Notes: generated from the letters alone by a model not told the origin. DNA of 19,378 bases from Apiotrichum sp. Y4204 (GCA_025531455.1 JAMYHL010000168.1:1-19378); one strand, 5' to 3'. Positions 1-8,499 are shown, counted from the stretch's first letter. Translations and numbers: made by a program.

Positions 1-127
1 GGAGATAGGGTGCAGACGCGCCGGCAGAGAGAAGGCCTGCAGCGGAGTAGCGCGGACGGCGGGCGGTGGGTGCGGAAGGGGCAGAGTCGGGTGGCGACGC
101 GTCACGGGAGGGGCCGGAGACAGGCAT
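1..127 (-). CDS. Possible N-terminal fragment of a divergent gene, cut by the window edge
   Basis: Reading the minus strand from an ATG at 127, the frame stays open for 42 codons to the left edge. The peptide begins MPVSGPSRDASPPDSAPSAP and stays rich in Ser, Pro and Ala, like the disordered N-terminus of many fungal proteins. The DNA on its upstream side (about 128-300) reads on the minus strand as a C/A/T-rich tract resembling a fungal leader. It would be head-to-head with the PRA1 gene at 655, with about 530 bp of shared promoter. No domain is visible, and a frame this short could be open by chance in GC-rich DNA. Confidence 0.3.
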   Translation of the reverse strand, partial: MPVSGPSRDASPPDSAPSAPTARRPRYSAAGLLSAGASAPYL

Positions 128-654
128 TGGGAAACTGGAAAAAAAAAAGGTGGACAATGGGAAAAGTGAAACGTAACAAATGCGAAGATGAGGCGCGGCC
201 GGCGCTATGCTATGCTGAAAGTGGTATGCAATGCGAAGGGAGGCGAAGATGTTGAATGGTAATGATGGTGATGATGATAAGAGTGATGGTGAGCCCCGTG
301 CAAGTGGCGATGAGCAAGCACTTTGCCGGCTGCCGAATGTCCAGTCAGCTCACATCAGCTCCAGCATAGTCTGTGCTATCCGGGGTGCATGTATAAATAA
401 GCGTCAATCTGCCCCCTCACGTGGTGCACGTGGCATTCTGCTTCTAGCCCCATGGCGATCTCTTTAGCTTCCTTCTATGGCCACCGCCACGCACACACAA
501 CACACATTCATCCGGGATGCTCTCTCGTCGCGCGCTCGTCGTCGGCGTCCACGACGACAAACCATCACAAAGCTCAGTAAAACTATCTAGTCTTTCTTCA
601 TCTTAATCTTTCACCTTTTAATCTCTCCTTCGATACCCTTTAGCTTCTCCAAAA
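128..654. promoter_or_regulatory. Intergenic/promoter region upstream of the PRA1-like gene
   Basis: About 530 bp with no convincing gene. A TATAAATA box lies at 392-399, and a pyrimidine-rich stretch (about 560-650, CTTTCTTC and ATCTCTCCTT type) leads up to the ATG at 655, as in many fungal leaders. The left part (about 220-300) carries ATG/GATG-rich tracts. The region may also serve the possible divergent gene at 1-127. Confidence 0.45.
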
Positions 655-1792
655 ATGGACAGCGTCGGCTCCCTCGCCCCCATCGCGACTTCCTACCTTG
701 CCTCGGCGCCGGAGCGCCTGCAGGCACTCAAGAACACGCGTCTCGGCGCGCTGAGGGGTCCGCGCGAGTTCTTCGATTGGTCCCGCGTCTCTTGGCCCGC
801 CAACACGGGAGAGTACATGTCGCGCGTTGGATATAATGTGTGGGTATTGAGTTGGCAGAGGGAAAGTGGGAGCGGGAAGGAACGGAACCGGGAACCCGGA
901 GAAACTTGTCCCGAGGAGAGTGGACGGGGGGCTCTTCGCTACGAGGATCAAGAGTCAGACAAACCCCGAAGCCATCTTGAAACGGAGGAGCCATCTCTAT
1001 AAAAGGACACGGCAGTGACGCCATGAGGCAAGGCGCCATGGAGCCAAAGTCCTAGGTCGTCCACGGAGTCCCGATATGGGACATTCAGGACGCGGGCTGG
1101 CATAACATGACATGTGCTGTGATATCAGCGATATCGACCCTCCTGGCTGGCTGCGAGAGTTAGGGCTCATTCCGTCTTGGCTTCAGCACCGTCGACGGTC
1201 CCATCTACTTTTCCCTGGCATCATTCACACCCCGCTCACACGCAGCCGCTACTTCTCCGCCAACTACGCGATCATCGTCGGCATTCTCGCGCTCTGGTCC
1301 GTCATCACCAACTACAAGCTCATCATCGCGCTCGTCATCCTCATTGGCGGATTCATGGCCATTGGCCGCTTTGGTGAGTGTAAGCGAGTACGGCTTGAAA
1401 CAGAGAGCGACCTGAGATTGAGTGTTGCGTGTGGACACTTAGTCTCAAGACTCTTCTGTGCAGAGCCAGTACTGGCGTCTTGCTCTGCGCCGATACTTAT
1501 TACAGTCCCCGAGCCCGTCGAGGTTGCCGGCCGGACCATTACGCCGCAGCATCTGTACGCCGGCGTGTCCGTCATTGGTCTTATCCTCCTGTGGATCTCC
1601 GCGCCGTTCTCCACCGTGTTCGGAATTCTCGGCACAGCTGCCCTCGTGGTGGGCATTCATGGCGGCCTTCTTGAGCCTGGCGTCGAGGCGTGAGTAAAAG
1701 CTGCGAGAGCATGCTGGAAAGCTGGTCTACAGCTGATTGTCTTGGGTGGTTTGCTGACAGACAGCGAGTACGAGGGCGTCGAGACAGTGTAA
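655..1792 (+). CDS. PRA1/Yip3 family prenylated Rab acceptor protein
   Basis: Exons read as 655-839, 1246-1373, 1506-1689 and 1765-1792, giving 174 aa, the usual length of PRA1 proteins. The N-terminal part contains a Leu-rich stretch followed by EFFDWSRVSWPAN, the family's EFFD.xR(L/V)S.P motif, and the join gives NVRYFSANYAIIVG, matching the conserved N-x-x-YF-x-x-NY. Two hydrophobic hairpins follow (about residues 65-105 and 125-155). The family comprises small ER/Golgi membrane proteins that bind prenylated Rab GTPases and assist vesicle traffic. The last join restores a short acidic tail ending ETV. Intron 1 is 406 nt, far longer than most introns here. For intron 2 I prefer the acceptor at 1505 (132 nt); one at 1463 also stays in frame and would add 14 residues. 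Family call is firm, exact exon 3 start is not. Confidence 0.9.
998..1005 (+). promoter_or_regulatory. TATAAAAG box inside intron 1 of the PRA1-like gene
   Basis: TATAAAAG lies in the long first intron, 114 bp upstream of an ATG at 1112 whose frame runs in phase into exon 2. It may mark an alternative promoter. A chance match is quite possible. Confidence 0.25.
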
Positions 1793-2461
1793 TCCCCTCG
1801 CCTTGCAGATATGGATGGTTACCCCGCAAACAAGCTATACCCGTGGTTGTGCTTGTGATATAGATGTAGGCATATGTACGTGCATGTGCACTTGTGCTCT
1901 GAGCAAAAGTACAGTCAATGTCCATAGTGGATCTGACCTTTACCTGTCGGCGCAATGCCTCCCTCCCCTGTCTTTCACCACTGCCGTTTCCCCGCTTCTC
2001 CTCAAAAGCCGAGATGCGCAATAAGCTGCTCCGACGACAGCTCAGTCGATCTGAGGTCGGATCTCGAAGCACCCATCACGCCCAGTTCTTTCGCATCACG
2101 TCACTGCGGGAGTGCTCCCTGCTGTTGTGCAGATCTTGAAGCCGGGGAACAGCCTGAAACACACCGACGACCCAGAACCGGGATGGAACCTCCCTGTACG
2201 ACTTGTGCACTAAACAAGACCTTCAGCCGACACCTCGGGTACTGAGGTGGGAGCCATTCGACATCGCCCATCGATCCATCGAGTCGCCAGTGTCCTGGAG
2301 TCGCCCTTGATGTTTGCACTAGTCGCGTTTCATGTCCTCGGGAACCCACTCCGTTTGCTCCTGTGTTTTATCTATTCTCATTTCCTGACCACACCCTGTC
2401 CTGGGTCCCATGTGCAAACGGACTGCCCAACCAGCCAGCAGGTTTCGGTCTCAGGAGTGTT
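1793..2461. other. Intergenic stretch, no gene recognised
   Basis: About 670 bp between the PRA1-like gene and the Cys-rich frame. Short overlapping frames on both strands (for example around 1955-2245) show no domain or hydrophobic pattern, and I regard them as chance. A heptamer TTTGCTC, resembling the copper-response element of fungal Mac1/Cuf1 factors, lies at 2354-2360. Confidence 0.4.
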
Positions 2462-2848
2462 ATGAGAGTAGTATGCTCGGTGTGCCCAACAGCTCATGCT
2501 CGGTGGCTATCTGTGCGTACGTGGGGCGTGTATGGCTGCCCTACGAGGTGTGCTACCGGCTGCGTTTCGTGTGACTTTGATGGATGTAGCAGAGGGGCGA
2601 ACGTCGCATGTCGCATGTGCTGTACATCCTATATGCTGTCACTTGGACAGCATATACAGCATATCAGTGGTCCGCGCGTACGCGTACTAGATATCCCTGG
2701 CCATGCTGGCCATCCTGGCCATCCCAGGACAGTGTGCGCACACGACGAAGGCTGCCCTGGGTGTGAATGTGAATGTGACTTTTGTGCGTGTGGCGAATGC
2801 GCGGCCAACGCGGGTTTCTCGTGCCGCACATTCTGCCAATGTGCCTAG
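2462..2848 (+). CDS. Cysteine-rich metallothionein-like reading frame (tentative)
   Basis: An ATG-started frame of 128 aa contains 21 Cys. They fall in clusters: CSVC near the start, a middle group with CPTRC, CVSC and DGC, then CRMCC, and a dense C-terminal block reading CPGCECECDFCACGECAA, ending in CRTFCQCA. CxC and CxxC pairs of this kind bind Cu(I) or Zn in metallothioneins, and fungal copper metallothioneins can be of similar length. Between clusters lies a Gly-His-Pro segment made by a 9-bp tandem repeat (about 2698-2725). A TTTGCTC heptamer is about 100 bp upstream. Against it: the DNA is GT-rich, which produces TGT/TGC codons by itself, some codons (AGA, CTA, ATA) are unlike those of neighbouring genes, and a perfect hairpin lies inside. 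I cannot tell a real metallothionein from a compositional artefact. Confidence 0.25.
   Translation: MRVVCSVCPTAHARWLSVRTWGVYGCPTRCATGCVSCDFDGCSRGANVACRMCCTSYMLSLGQHIQHISGPRVRVLDIPGHAGHPGHPRTVCAHDEGCPGCECECDFCACGECAANAGFSCRTFCQCA
2631..2655. repeat. Perfect 10-bp inverted repeat (hairpin)
   Basis: ATATGCTGTC and GACAGCATAT are exact reverse complements separated by the 5-nt loop ACTTG. A further ACAGC (2656-2660) can pair with GCTGT (about 2619-2623) across a bulge. It lies within the Cys-rich frame. Possible roles are a cruciform, a structured RNA, or the scar of a palindromic insertion; nothing decides between them. Confidence 0.6.
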
Positions 2849-2943
2849 AGATGTGCCGCTGCACGCTGCAAATGCCAAGAGGTCTCTTTTCCAACATCAC
2901 TCCATCTGTTTTGCACTCCAGCGCTGGCCGCTCGACATGAACA

Positions 2944-2953
2944 TATATATAAT
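2944..2953 (+). promoter_or_regulatory. TATA-like box upstream of the PPxY protein gene
   Basis: An alternating TATATATAAT tract lies 168 bp before the ATG at 3112, followed by a C/A-rich leader (about 2985-3110) of the type seen at fungal transcription starts. It supports the gene call at 3112. Confidence 0.4.
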
Positions 2954-3111
2954 AGATACATAACTCGCTCAGCGACCAAATCTCCCCCAGCCAGAACGCT
3001 TGCTACTTGCCACCTGCCACTGCCGCACCGCGCACCGGGCTGGTCCCATAACTCACTACTCACCGCCTACACAACTACACCTAGCATCTAACTCTCCTAT
3101 TCCCACTACCC

Positions 3112-3786
3112 ATGCCCTGGCTGAACGTCACAATGGACCATGCCGACTTCGCGCCCCTCGCGTCCCCATGCCTACCCACTGCACCGCCAGCCTATTCCCC
3201 CCCGGTCGAGGCGATAGGCGATGAGCCGTCGAGCTGGAGCGAGAAGACCGCGCCGCCACCCTATGCAGCCGCTGACCCCGAGCCGAGCGCCACCGCTCTC
3301 CTCCGCGCTGAGCGCGCCGTTTCCAGTCAAGGGCGATGCGCTTTTGACCACCGGATGTCCACCCTCTCTACCCTCTCCAGCTTGTCGCAGCGCGACTCGC
3401 CGCTAAATGGCCGTCCACTCACGTCCACCCCGCGCGACCGTCCTCATACCTTCTGGCAGGATGTCACAGACACAGACACAGACACAGACACAGACTCGGA
3501 CTCGGGCTCCGACGGCTCCGAGCTCTCTGACCTCTCCGAGGACAGCGACGTGCCGTATGTGCGCGTGGCAGAGCCCGACGATGCCGATCGAGAAAGCGCC
3601 TTCTCTCAACGGTCAACACACCCCGACCGCACAGCACGCTTGGTGACCGCCGACCCGAAGTGGTGCGGTCGCGAGGCCATCTGGTGGCATGCGACCCAAC
3701 GCGCAAGGCACCACCACCACCGCTCCGCAAGCGTCAACAACGGGCACGAGGAACGCCAACGGTTCGATAGCTGCAACTGGCCCTAG
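3112..3786 (+). CDS. Disordered protein with two PPxY motifs and an acidic D/T/S tract
   Basis: A single 224-aa frame with no recognised folded domain. Residues 25-28 (PPAY) and 48-51 (PPPY) are PPxY motifs, the ligand of WW domains such as those of Rsp5/Nedd4 ubiquitin ligases. A Ser-rich stretch follows (about 85-95, STLSTLSSLS). Then comes an acidic tract built on a (CACAGA)n microsatellite at about 3466-3496, giving alternating Asp-Thr and then Asp-Ser residues, ending SELSDLSEDSD, with several casein-kinase-2-like sites. The last 50 residues (His-rich, Trp-containing) look less coding-like and may be intron or 3' UTR: CTAAC at about 3791-3795 could be a branch site. The ATG at 3133 has a better context (CACAATGG) than that at 3112. 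Upstream TATA and leader support a real gene. Function unknown; a ubiquitin-ligase adaptor is only a guess. Confidence 0.5.
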   Translation: MPWLNVTMDHADFAPLASPCLPTAPPAYSPPVEAIGDEPSSWSEKTAPPPYAAADPEPSATALLRAERAVSSQGRCAFDHRMSTLSTLSSLSQRDSPLNGRPLTSTPRDRPHTFWQDVTDTDTDTDTDSDSGSDGSELSDLSEDSDVPYVRVAEPDDADRESAFSQRSTHPDRTARLVTADPKWCGREAIWWHATQRARHHHHRSASVNNGHEERQRFDSCNWP

Positions 3787-5175
3787 GACAACTAACAAGC
3801 CAACGTACGTCCATCACCCAATCAGTTGCCCCATAGGGCATCCCTCTCTCATCCCATCCCACTGTAGCATAGCCGCCCTTTGTAGCATCGCCGCATGCAT
3901 TGTGTCCGTGTCCATGATTGAAATGGTGGTCGACTCCATTTCGGCGGTGCGAAGAGCGGCCTTGCGGTGATACCGCCACGCACCGGAATTTTCGGAGACC
4001 GGTAAGCAAAGTACAGTACAAGAAAGAAACGCCCAAAAAAAAATGGAAATTTGCCTCAAGCATCGGGTGTCGTATCGTATCTTGTGTCGTTACTTCTCTT
4101 CATCCGCTCTGCTTTTCATTCACTTCGCCGTCGCCATCGCTGTTCCAGACCCAGAATTGTGAGTCTTCCGCTCCTCCGCCCCCTCAGTCGCCGTCGCTCT
4201 GTACCACGCACGCACAACCGCAGGTCATCTGCGCGAGGCCTGACGCGGGCAGTGGTTTCAATGATGTCTATCTACAACTAGAAGCTGTTGCTTAGCCCTC
4301 CCCTTGGAGGGTGCTGATTACAGCATCATCTCAATCCTGATCCCCCTCTTCCCCCGTCTTACTTGGCCGTTCAAAGTTGTGTTCGCCATAGCTGACCACA
4401 TAGCCGGAACTGCGGGCCAGTCCGAACGACGAAACGGAATGCATTGGTGAACTGTGTATCATGAGCAACTGGAGTTTGGATCGTTTCGCGGACGAGTAAA
4501 GACGACGTTCGCGAGGAACAACAACGCCCTTTAGCTGGTCATGCGGACCAGGGAGCCATCTTGTTGGGGCCCGCGCGGCTCGTGATTGTGACCGCATAGC
4601 ATTCGCAGAACTCGCTGGATGTCGTCAAGACCTGCGCGACCTCGGTTAAGCGCATGGCTGGTCAATGGACTAGGCCATGGGCAACCAACGGATTGGCCGG
4701 TCCGGACGTGGTTGCGAAGGTGATCAGTGACTATCGTGGCATCCCACTCATGAAGCGCCCAGCTGGAACCCAGTGCTGAAGGGCGACGGACTGACTTGGA
4801 GAGCGGAAAGGCCAGAGGATGTGGGAACAGGAGATTCGGGCGGTGGACTCGCGAATGAGACGAAGCCGAGAGCAGTCTGTGCGGGGCAGTTGCGACAGTT
4901 GCTTTAATCGCAAATTTGAGGTGCTGTTGGCATTGCCAGCAGTCAGACTCCTCCCACTGCGCGTAGTGGCGCATGCTACTGAGCAGTGCCGAGCGCCTGC
5001 GAGACACTTGAAGCTCGAGACACGACCTGCGGTAGTGGACTGATCGCGCGACAGTCGGTCTGAGAAACTGGATGCTAATGCCGAGACCCATGCGGCAGAT
5101 GTGCACGGGGGTACATGAAGTAGGTCAAGAAGGCCATTCGCCTCGGCCTCACTGGGGCCGCTGCCCAAGTCTCGT
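3787..5175. other. Long spacer without a convincing gene, possibly decayed sequence
   Basis: About 1.4 kb. The stretch 4075-4160 is pyrimidine-rich and resembles a fungal leader, but only short frames follow. Two small stem-loops are adjacent at about 4296-4325: CCCTCC/GGAGGG type, then TGCTG-ATTA-CAGCA. Minus-strand frames at 4531-5106 and 4731-5168 are open but show no domain, membrane pattern or recognisable motif. Because the region ends in an orphan ferric reductase C-terminus, it may contain rearranged or decayed remains of that gene, though I found no upstream ferric reductase motifs (paired heme His, HPFT, GGSG) on either strand. Confidence 0.4.
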
Positions 5176-5394
5176 CGTTACCGCTGGAGGTCCAACGTCG
5201 AGATGCTCTTGCGCAGCGACATCGACACTTTGCCTGCTGATGCCGCCGGTGTCGCTGTCGGCGTGTGTGGGCCAACAAGCCTAATGCTTCTGATGCTTGA
5301 TGCACGACGCGCCGTTTGCCGCGTCAATACTGTAAGTGCGGTGCTGAACGGCCAGAACCCCGTCGAAATGTATTGCGAGACGTTCGGCTGGTGA
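5176..5394 (+). pseudogene. Orphan C-terminal fragment of a ferric reductase (NADPH-binding end)
   Basis: The frame with ATG at 5203 ends in the signature of ferric-chelate reductase C-termini: an RSNVEMLLRSDID-like segment (family: GRPN/D..LL), then VAVGVCGPTSL (the nucleotide-binding VCGP motif), DARRAVCRVN, and the aromatic terminus VEMYCETFGW before TGA at 5392. The in-frame stop at about 5116-5118 and the absence of the heme membrane domain and FAD motif upstream indicate a truncated relic. A 9-bp tandem duplication (about 5283-5300, TAATGCTTC/TGATGCTTG) appears to have added three residues after GPTSL. It is not a recent copy of the intact reductase at 14602-16469, whose C-terminus differs clearly. 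It could instead be the last exon of a gene whose other exons I failed to see. Confidence 0.6.
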
Positions 5395-5672
5395 GAATGA
5401 GTATGTTTCTATTTAACGAATGCCGTGGAACTGGAGGCTGGGAACGTCGTGGGGATGTGCCACTGGATAGCGATTCCACGCAGCATTTAGGACCATTTAC
5501 TAAGCATGCGAGCATTCAGATGCATGTCGTTTCATGTCACATCCCTGTTTACATTCCTATTTAACTGCTTGCTATCAACCTATCCTTGTTTACCTGTTAT
5601 AAAGCTCATCCAGTGCTCGATATATGATACAACCGTAGCCCTACACTCCTGTTCTGGGCAGCACGATGGGTA
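5395..5672. other. Spacer between reductase fragment and permease 3' end
   Basis: About 280 bp, more AT-rich than its surroundings, with no coding signal. It must hold the 3' end of the permease transcript (minus strand). I see no clear AATAAA on that strand. Confidence 0.35.
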
Positions 5673-7282
5673 TTACTGGGTCGGAACGGAATTAGAGTTG
5701 TCGGCGCACGAGAACGGCTTGTTCATGGACGACGTTCGAATAATCTGGACAATCGACGCATACGTGCCGGCCACGCAAAGGAAGATGCCCATGAGGGTCA
5801 CAAGCATTGCCCATGCCGCCTTGAGTTTGAGGCTCGTGGGGCGGTATTCCGCTGTCCTGTAGTTGTCCTTGATCCACATGAACCCGAACGGAATCATGCA
5901 CATGAAGGGAGCGAGAAGCGAGCCAACGAGGGTAACGAGACTGCTGAAGACGGGAATAGCCGATCCGATGATGTAGGCCGCAATGGTGACACCGCCGGTG
6001 CACGACAGCCATGCGATCCAGTGAGTCGGCGTGTTGCTGGTAAGGTGCTTTGAGCCACGCAGGACGCGCACGAAGATGTACTTGGAGCAGAGCTGAGGCA
6101 TTAGCTCGTGTAACGCGAGCGGCAGGGGGAAAACCTACGTGGCTGTAAAGGACCAGAGTCACAATGAGACCAGGAAGCGCGATGCCGTACGAGACGCGCT
6201 TCAGGAGAGGACCGGCACTGCCCAGAGCGGGGAATGCGACGTATCGACCGCAGTAGAAGTAGGCGACTGTGCCGATAGTCACGTAGAAGACCCAGACGAA
6301 GATCTGGCAGGTGTACATGGAGCGCTTGTACATGCGGAAGTCGCGCATCTCGGAGACAAAGCCGAAGCTGGGAGTCAGTCTCTGCGCAAGGAGGGCAACT
6401 TACAAGGTGGGAGGGTTGCAAGTGGCGTAGACAAACGTGGAGACGGTGGCCATGCCGTCGACGAATGAAGGCTTGGCAAACAGCTTGAAGTCCTTGTCCC
6501 ACGGACCAGTCGGAGGAGCATCTGAGGGGCGGTCTTGGACACCAACGGCAACAGTCACGATGAGGACTATTGTCAGTAAGTATTCGAGTCGACAAAGACT
6601 CACTGGCAATGAGGATGCTACCGAGACCAACCCAGCCCAGCCAGGTTATGCGACCCAGGGTACGGATGCTGCAGAGAATGGCACCGATGATGGCAGCCAC
6701 CGCAATAAAAACTGCCGTGCAGACAGCGTGGACGGTAACAGCATTGAAAGCCGTGGAAATGGCAACCATGCCACCACTGCACGCCACAACCATGTCTAGG
6801 ATTAGCTCCGCATAGGGGCACGTTTACTCACAGACGACATAGATGAAGGCCAAGACTTCACCGCCAATACGCCCAGCCAGCACCTTGCCGACATCGGAGA
6901 TGGCGTACACTTCGGGATGGTTGCGCTTGATGCTGCCGACGACGGTATCGGACCAGGTCACGACGATTTGGACAAAGGTAAGGAGGATAATGCCAGGGAT
7001 GAGGCCGACAGTTTGGAAACTGTACGGAATACCGAGGACACCAAGGCCGATTGTGGCTTTGAGCATGAGGACCAGTGTTCCCATCCACCCAACCTTTCAT
7101 CAGCTCACAATCATACGGCAGCTCACATTGCGGAAGTTGGGCCCATCATCGGTGATCTCACCAAAGACGGCGTCTTGAATCTTGCTCCCGCCGACGGGGA
7201 CGACCTCGACGTTCCCACCACCCTTCTCCACCTTGTAGTCGTGGTAGTATACTTCGTTGTCGAGTGACTTCTCGGTGGGCAT
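5673..7282 (-). CDS. Amino acid permease of the AAAP (Aa_trans) family, fungal neutral amino acid transporter type
   Basis: Exons on the minus strand: 7282-7127, 7093-6832, 6795-6604, 6566-6404, 6367-6139 and 6092-5673, giving 473 aa, the family's usual size. Introns are 33, 36, 37, 36 and 46 nt. The hydrophilic N-terminus ends GPNFRNVGW. The first helix region reads LMLKATIGLGVLGIPYSFQTVGLIPG, with the G(L/I)GVL(G/S)(I/L)P signature of the family. About 11 hydrophobic segments follow, and FFGFVSEMRDFRMYKRSM matches the loop with the EMRDP.xF.KS pattern of fungal permeases. It should import neutral amino acids by proton symport at the plasma membrane; substrate range cannot be read from sequence. 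The start at 7282 is the first ATG and gives a normal soluble N-tail. Upstream it has three GGGGCTCC elements. Family call strong; the 33-nt intron is at the lower size limit but is needed to avoid a stop. Confidence 0.92.
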
Positions 7283-7289
7283 GGTGTAT

Positions 7290-7313
7290 GGGGCTCCTAT
7301 TTGGGGCTCCTAT
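7290..7313. repeat. Direct repeat GGGGCTCCTAT x2 next to the permease start
   Basis: GGGGCTCCTAT occurs at 7290-7300 and 7303-7313, a 13-bp period, only 8-31 bp upstream of the permease ATG (7282, minus strand), so probably in the 5' UTR or core promoter. The GGGGCTCC core occurs a third time in the palindrome at 7361-7380. Confidence 0.6.
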
Positions 7314-7360
7314 CTCGACGTGTCCCGAGGCCTTAAGAAGGACCAATGCAGCGGCCGGAG

Positions 7361-7380
7361 AAGTTGGGGCTCCCCAACTT
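7361..7380. promoter_or_regulatory. 20-bp palindrome with GGGGCTCC core upstream of permease
   Basis: AAGTTGGGGCTCCCCAACTT has perfect 9-bp arms around a CT centre, about 80-100 bp upstream of the permease ATG. Ten bases (TTGGGGCTCC) are identical to the nearer direct repeat. A dimeric transcription factor site is a reasonable inference; the factor is unknown. Confidence 0.5.
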
Positions 7381-8014
7381 CCCCATGGGAAGTCAGGACC
7401 TTCGGAATTCTACGAGCATAACTTACGGTATTGTGGAGTCGACAGATTGCACGGCACGGCTGTTCCTGCCAATAGGTTTGCCTGATGAGCCCCAGTTACG
7501 TTGTGCTTGGCGATACATAGCCGTCTCCTTCGCTTCGCCACCCCGCGATGCCCCCATCTAGAATGCCGCTCCCGCTCACAGGATCAGATCAACCGTCGCT
7601 CGGGATTCCGGCCAGTGGAGTGTTTGGCGGGCGGCGCCGTGCATGCGAACCAGTGCCGGTAGCCGTAATCAACTCCAGGGCCAAGTCCACAACTGTGGTA
7701 CGCAACGCAATCACATGCCTGGCCGCCATCACCCCTCCTACCACGGCTCGTGAAGATGGAATCCCGAGTCATGCACGGCTGTCTCGGTGAAGTCTGGGCC
7801 TAGGATCGACAAGCCATCGCCAACGGGACGCGGGTACGCGTGCACATACGTACAGAACTTGCAATGGCGCATCATGCATCAGTGCATGCTCGTCTGATAC
7901 ACAGCACCAGCGCCCCACATTATCTCCCGAGACATACATGCACATGACCCGAGACAGGATGCTCCACCGATGTATTCATTCCATATTGTCCACTATCATA
8001 TGCATACTTCAGAG

Positions 8015-8499
8015 CTACTTGGTCTCCTTGTTCACCCAGCTAGGAGTGTTGATGAGCAGGACGACGGCGCCCTGCAGCGTGAGCGATGTCCAATAAAGAG
8101 ACTCACCTCATCTGGACCGCACTCGAACGGCCCATGCTTCTGGCCAGGGGGGCGGCACGCGTATTCACCTGCACCAACCCAACGCTCGATAGTGTTGTCA
8201 TATACGCGTCCTGATACGACAAAGATCTCCTCCCAGTAGGGATGTGTGTATGTTCCGTGGCCTTGCTTCCAGCCAGGTTCGTACACCTGAAGCTTGGTGG
8301 TATTCCCAGTGTCGGGACTGTGGGGGGTTAGCCGTACGGTCAGGAATCCGGCCGTGCGGGGCTCAGCTCACTCGTAGCTTAGGATTCTACCATCAGTACC
8401 GGTCTTGTTCGGGACTCACTTGTCCGTCACCTCAGGCCAGGGGGTCTTGGTGTCCTTGACCTCCATGGCCATGTGGAAGTGGCTCTCGTTCTTAGGCAT
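8015..8499 (-). CDS. Small single-domain cupin protein
   Basis: Exons on the minus strand: 8499-8420, 8386-8372 (15 nt), 8317-8107 and 8071-8015; introns 33, 54 and 35 nt; product 120 aa. The splice through the 15-nt exon yields DKILSYDPDTGNTTKLQVYEPG, matching what I recall of bacterial and fungal cupins of this group (LS.DP.TG..T.LL.F.PG). Cupin motif 1 is THPYWEEIFVVSGRV (H57, E61/E62) and motif 2 is YACRPPGQKHGPF (H93): likely ligands of one metal ion in a small beta-barrel. Enzymes of this type include dioxygenases, isomerases and simple metal-binding proteins, so the reaction cannot be named. There is no signal peptide; it is probably cytosolic. It is divergent from the monooxygenase at 8929 and likely co-regulated with it. 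Skipping the 15-nt exon also keeps a frame, so both forms could exist. Confidence 0.85.

Larger units (their letters stand above)
7283..8014. promoter_or_regulatory. Permease upstream region / spacer to cupin gene
   Basis: About 730 bp between the permease start (minus strand) and the cupin 3' end (also minus strand). The part nearest the permease carries the GGGGCTCC repeats listed separately. The remainder (about 7390-8014) has only short chance frames; it must include the cupin transcript's 3' end. No further gene seen. Confidence 0.5.

Noticed and set aside
3760..3785. GGTTCGATA resembling a tRNA B-box
   Set aside because: No A-box or acceptor-stem pairing was found at the proper distance; no tRNA gene is supported anywhere in the window.
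4043..4281. Possible small spliced gene: ATG 4043, hydrophobic signal-like segment, 29-nt intron, stop at 4281
   Set aside because: The intron would be shorter than any other here and lacks a branch site; the C-terminal part is an Arg/Ser-rich non-descript sequence.
4531..5106. 191-codon minus-strand frame
   Set aside because: No domain, signal or membrane pattern is recognisable, and overlapping frames on both strands are equally open; likely chance in GC-rich decayed DNA.
5324..5347. GTAAGT...CAG interval in the ferric reductase fragment as a 24-nt intron
   Set aside because: Shorter than the smallest intron seen here (31 nt), and the unspliced frame reads through well.
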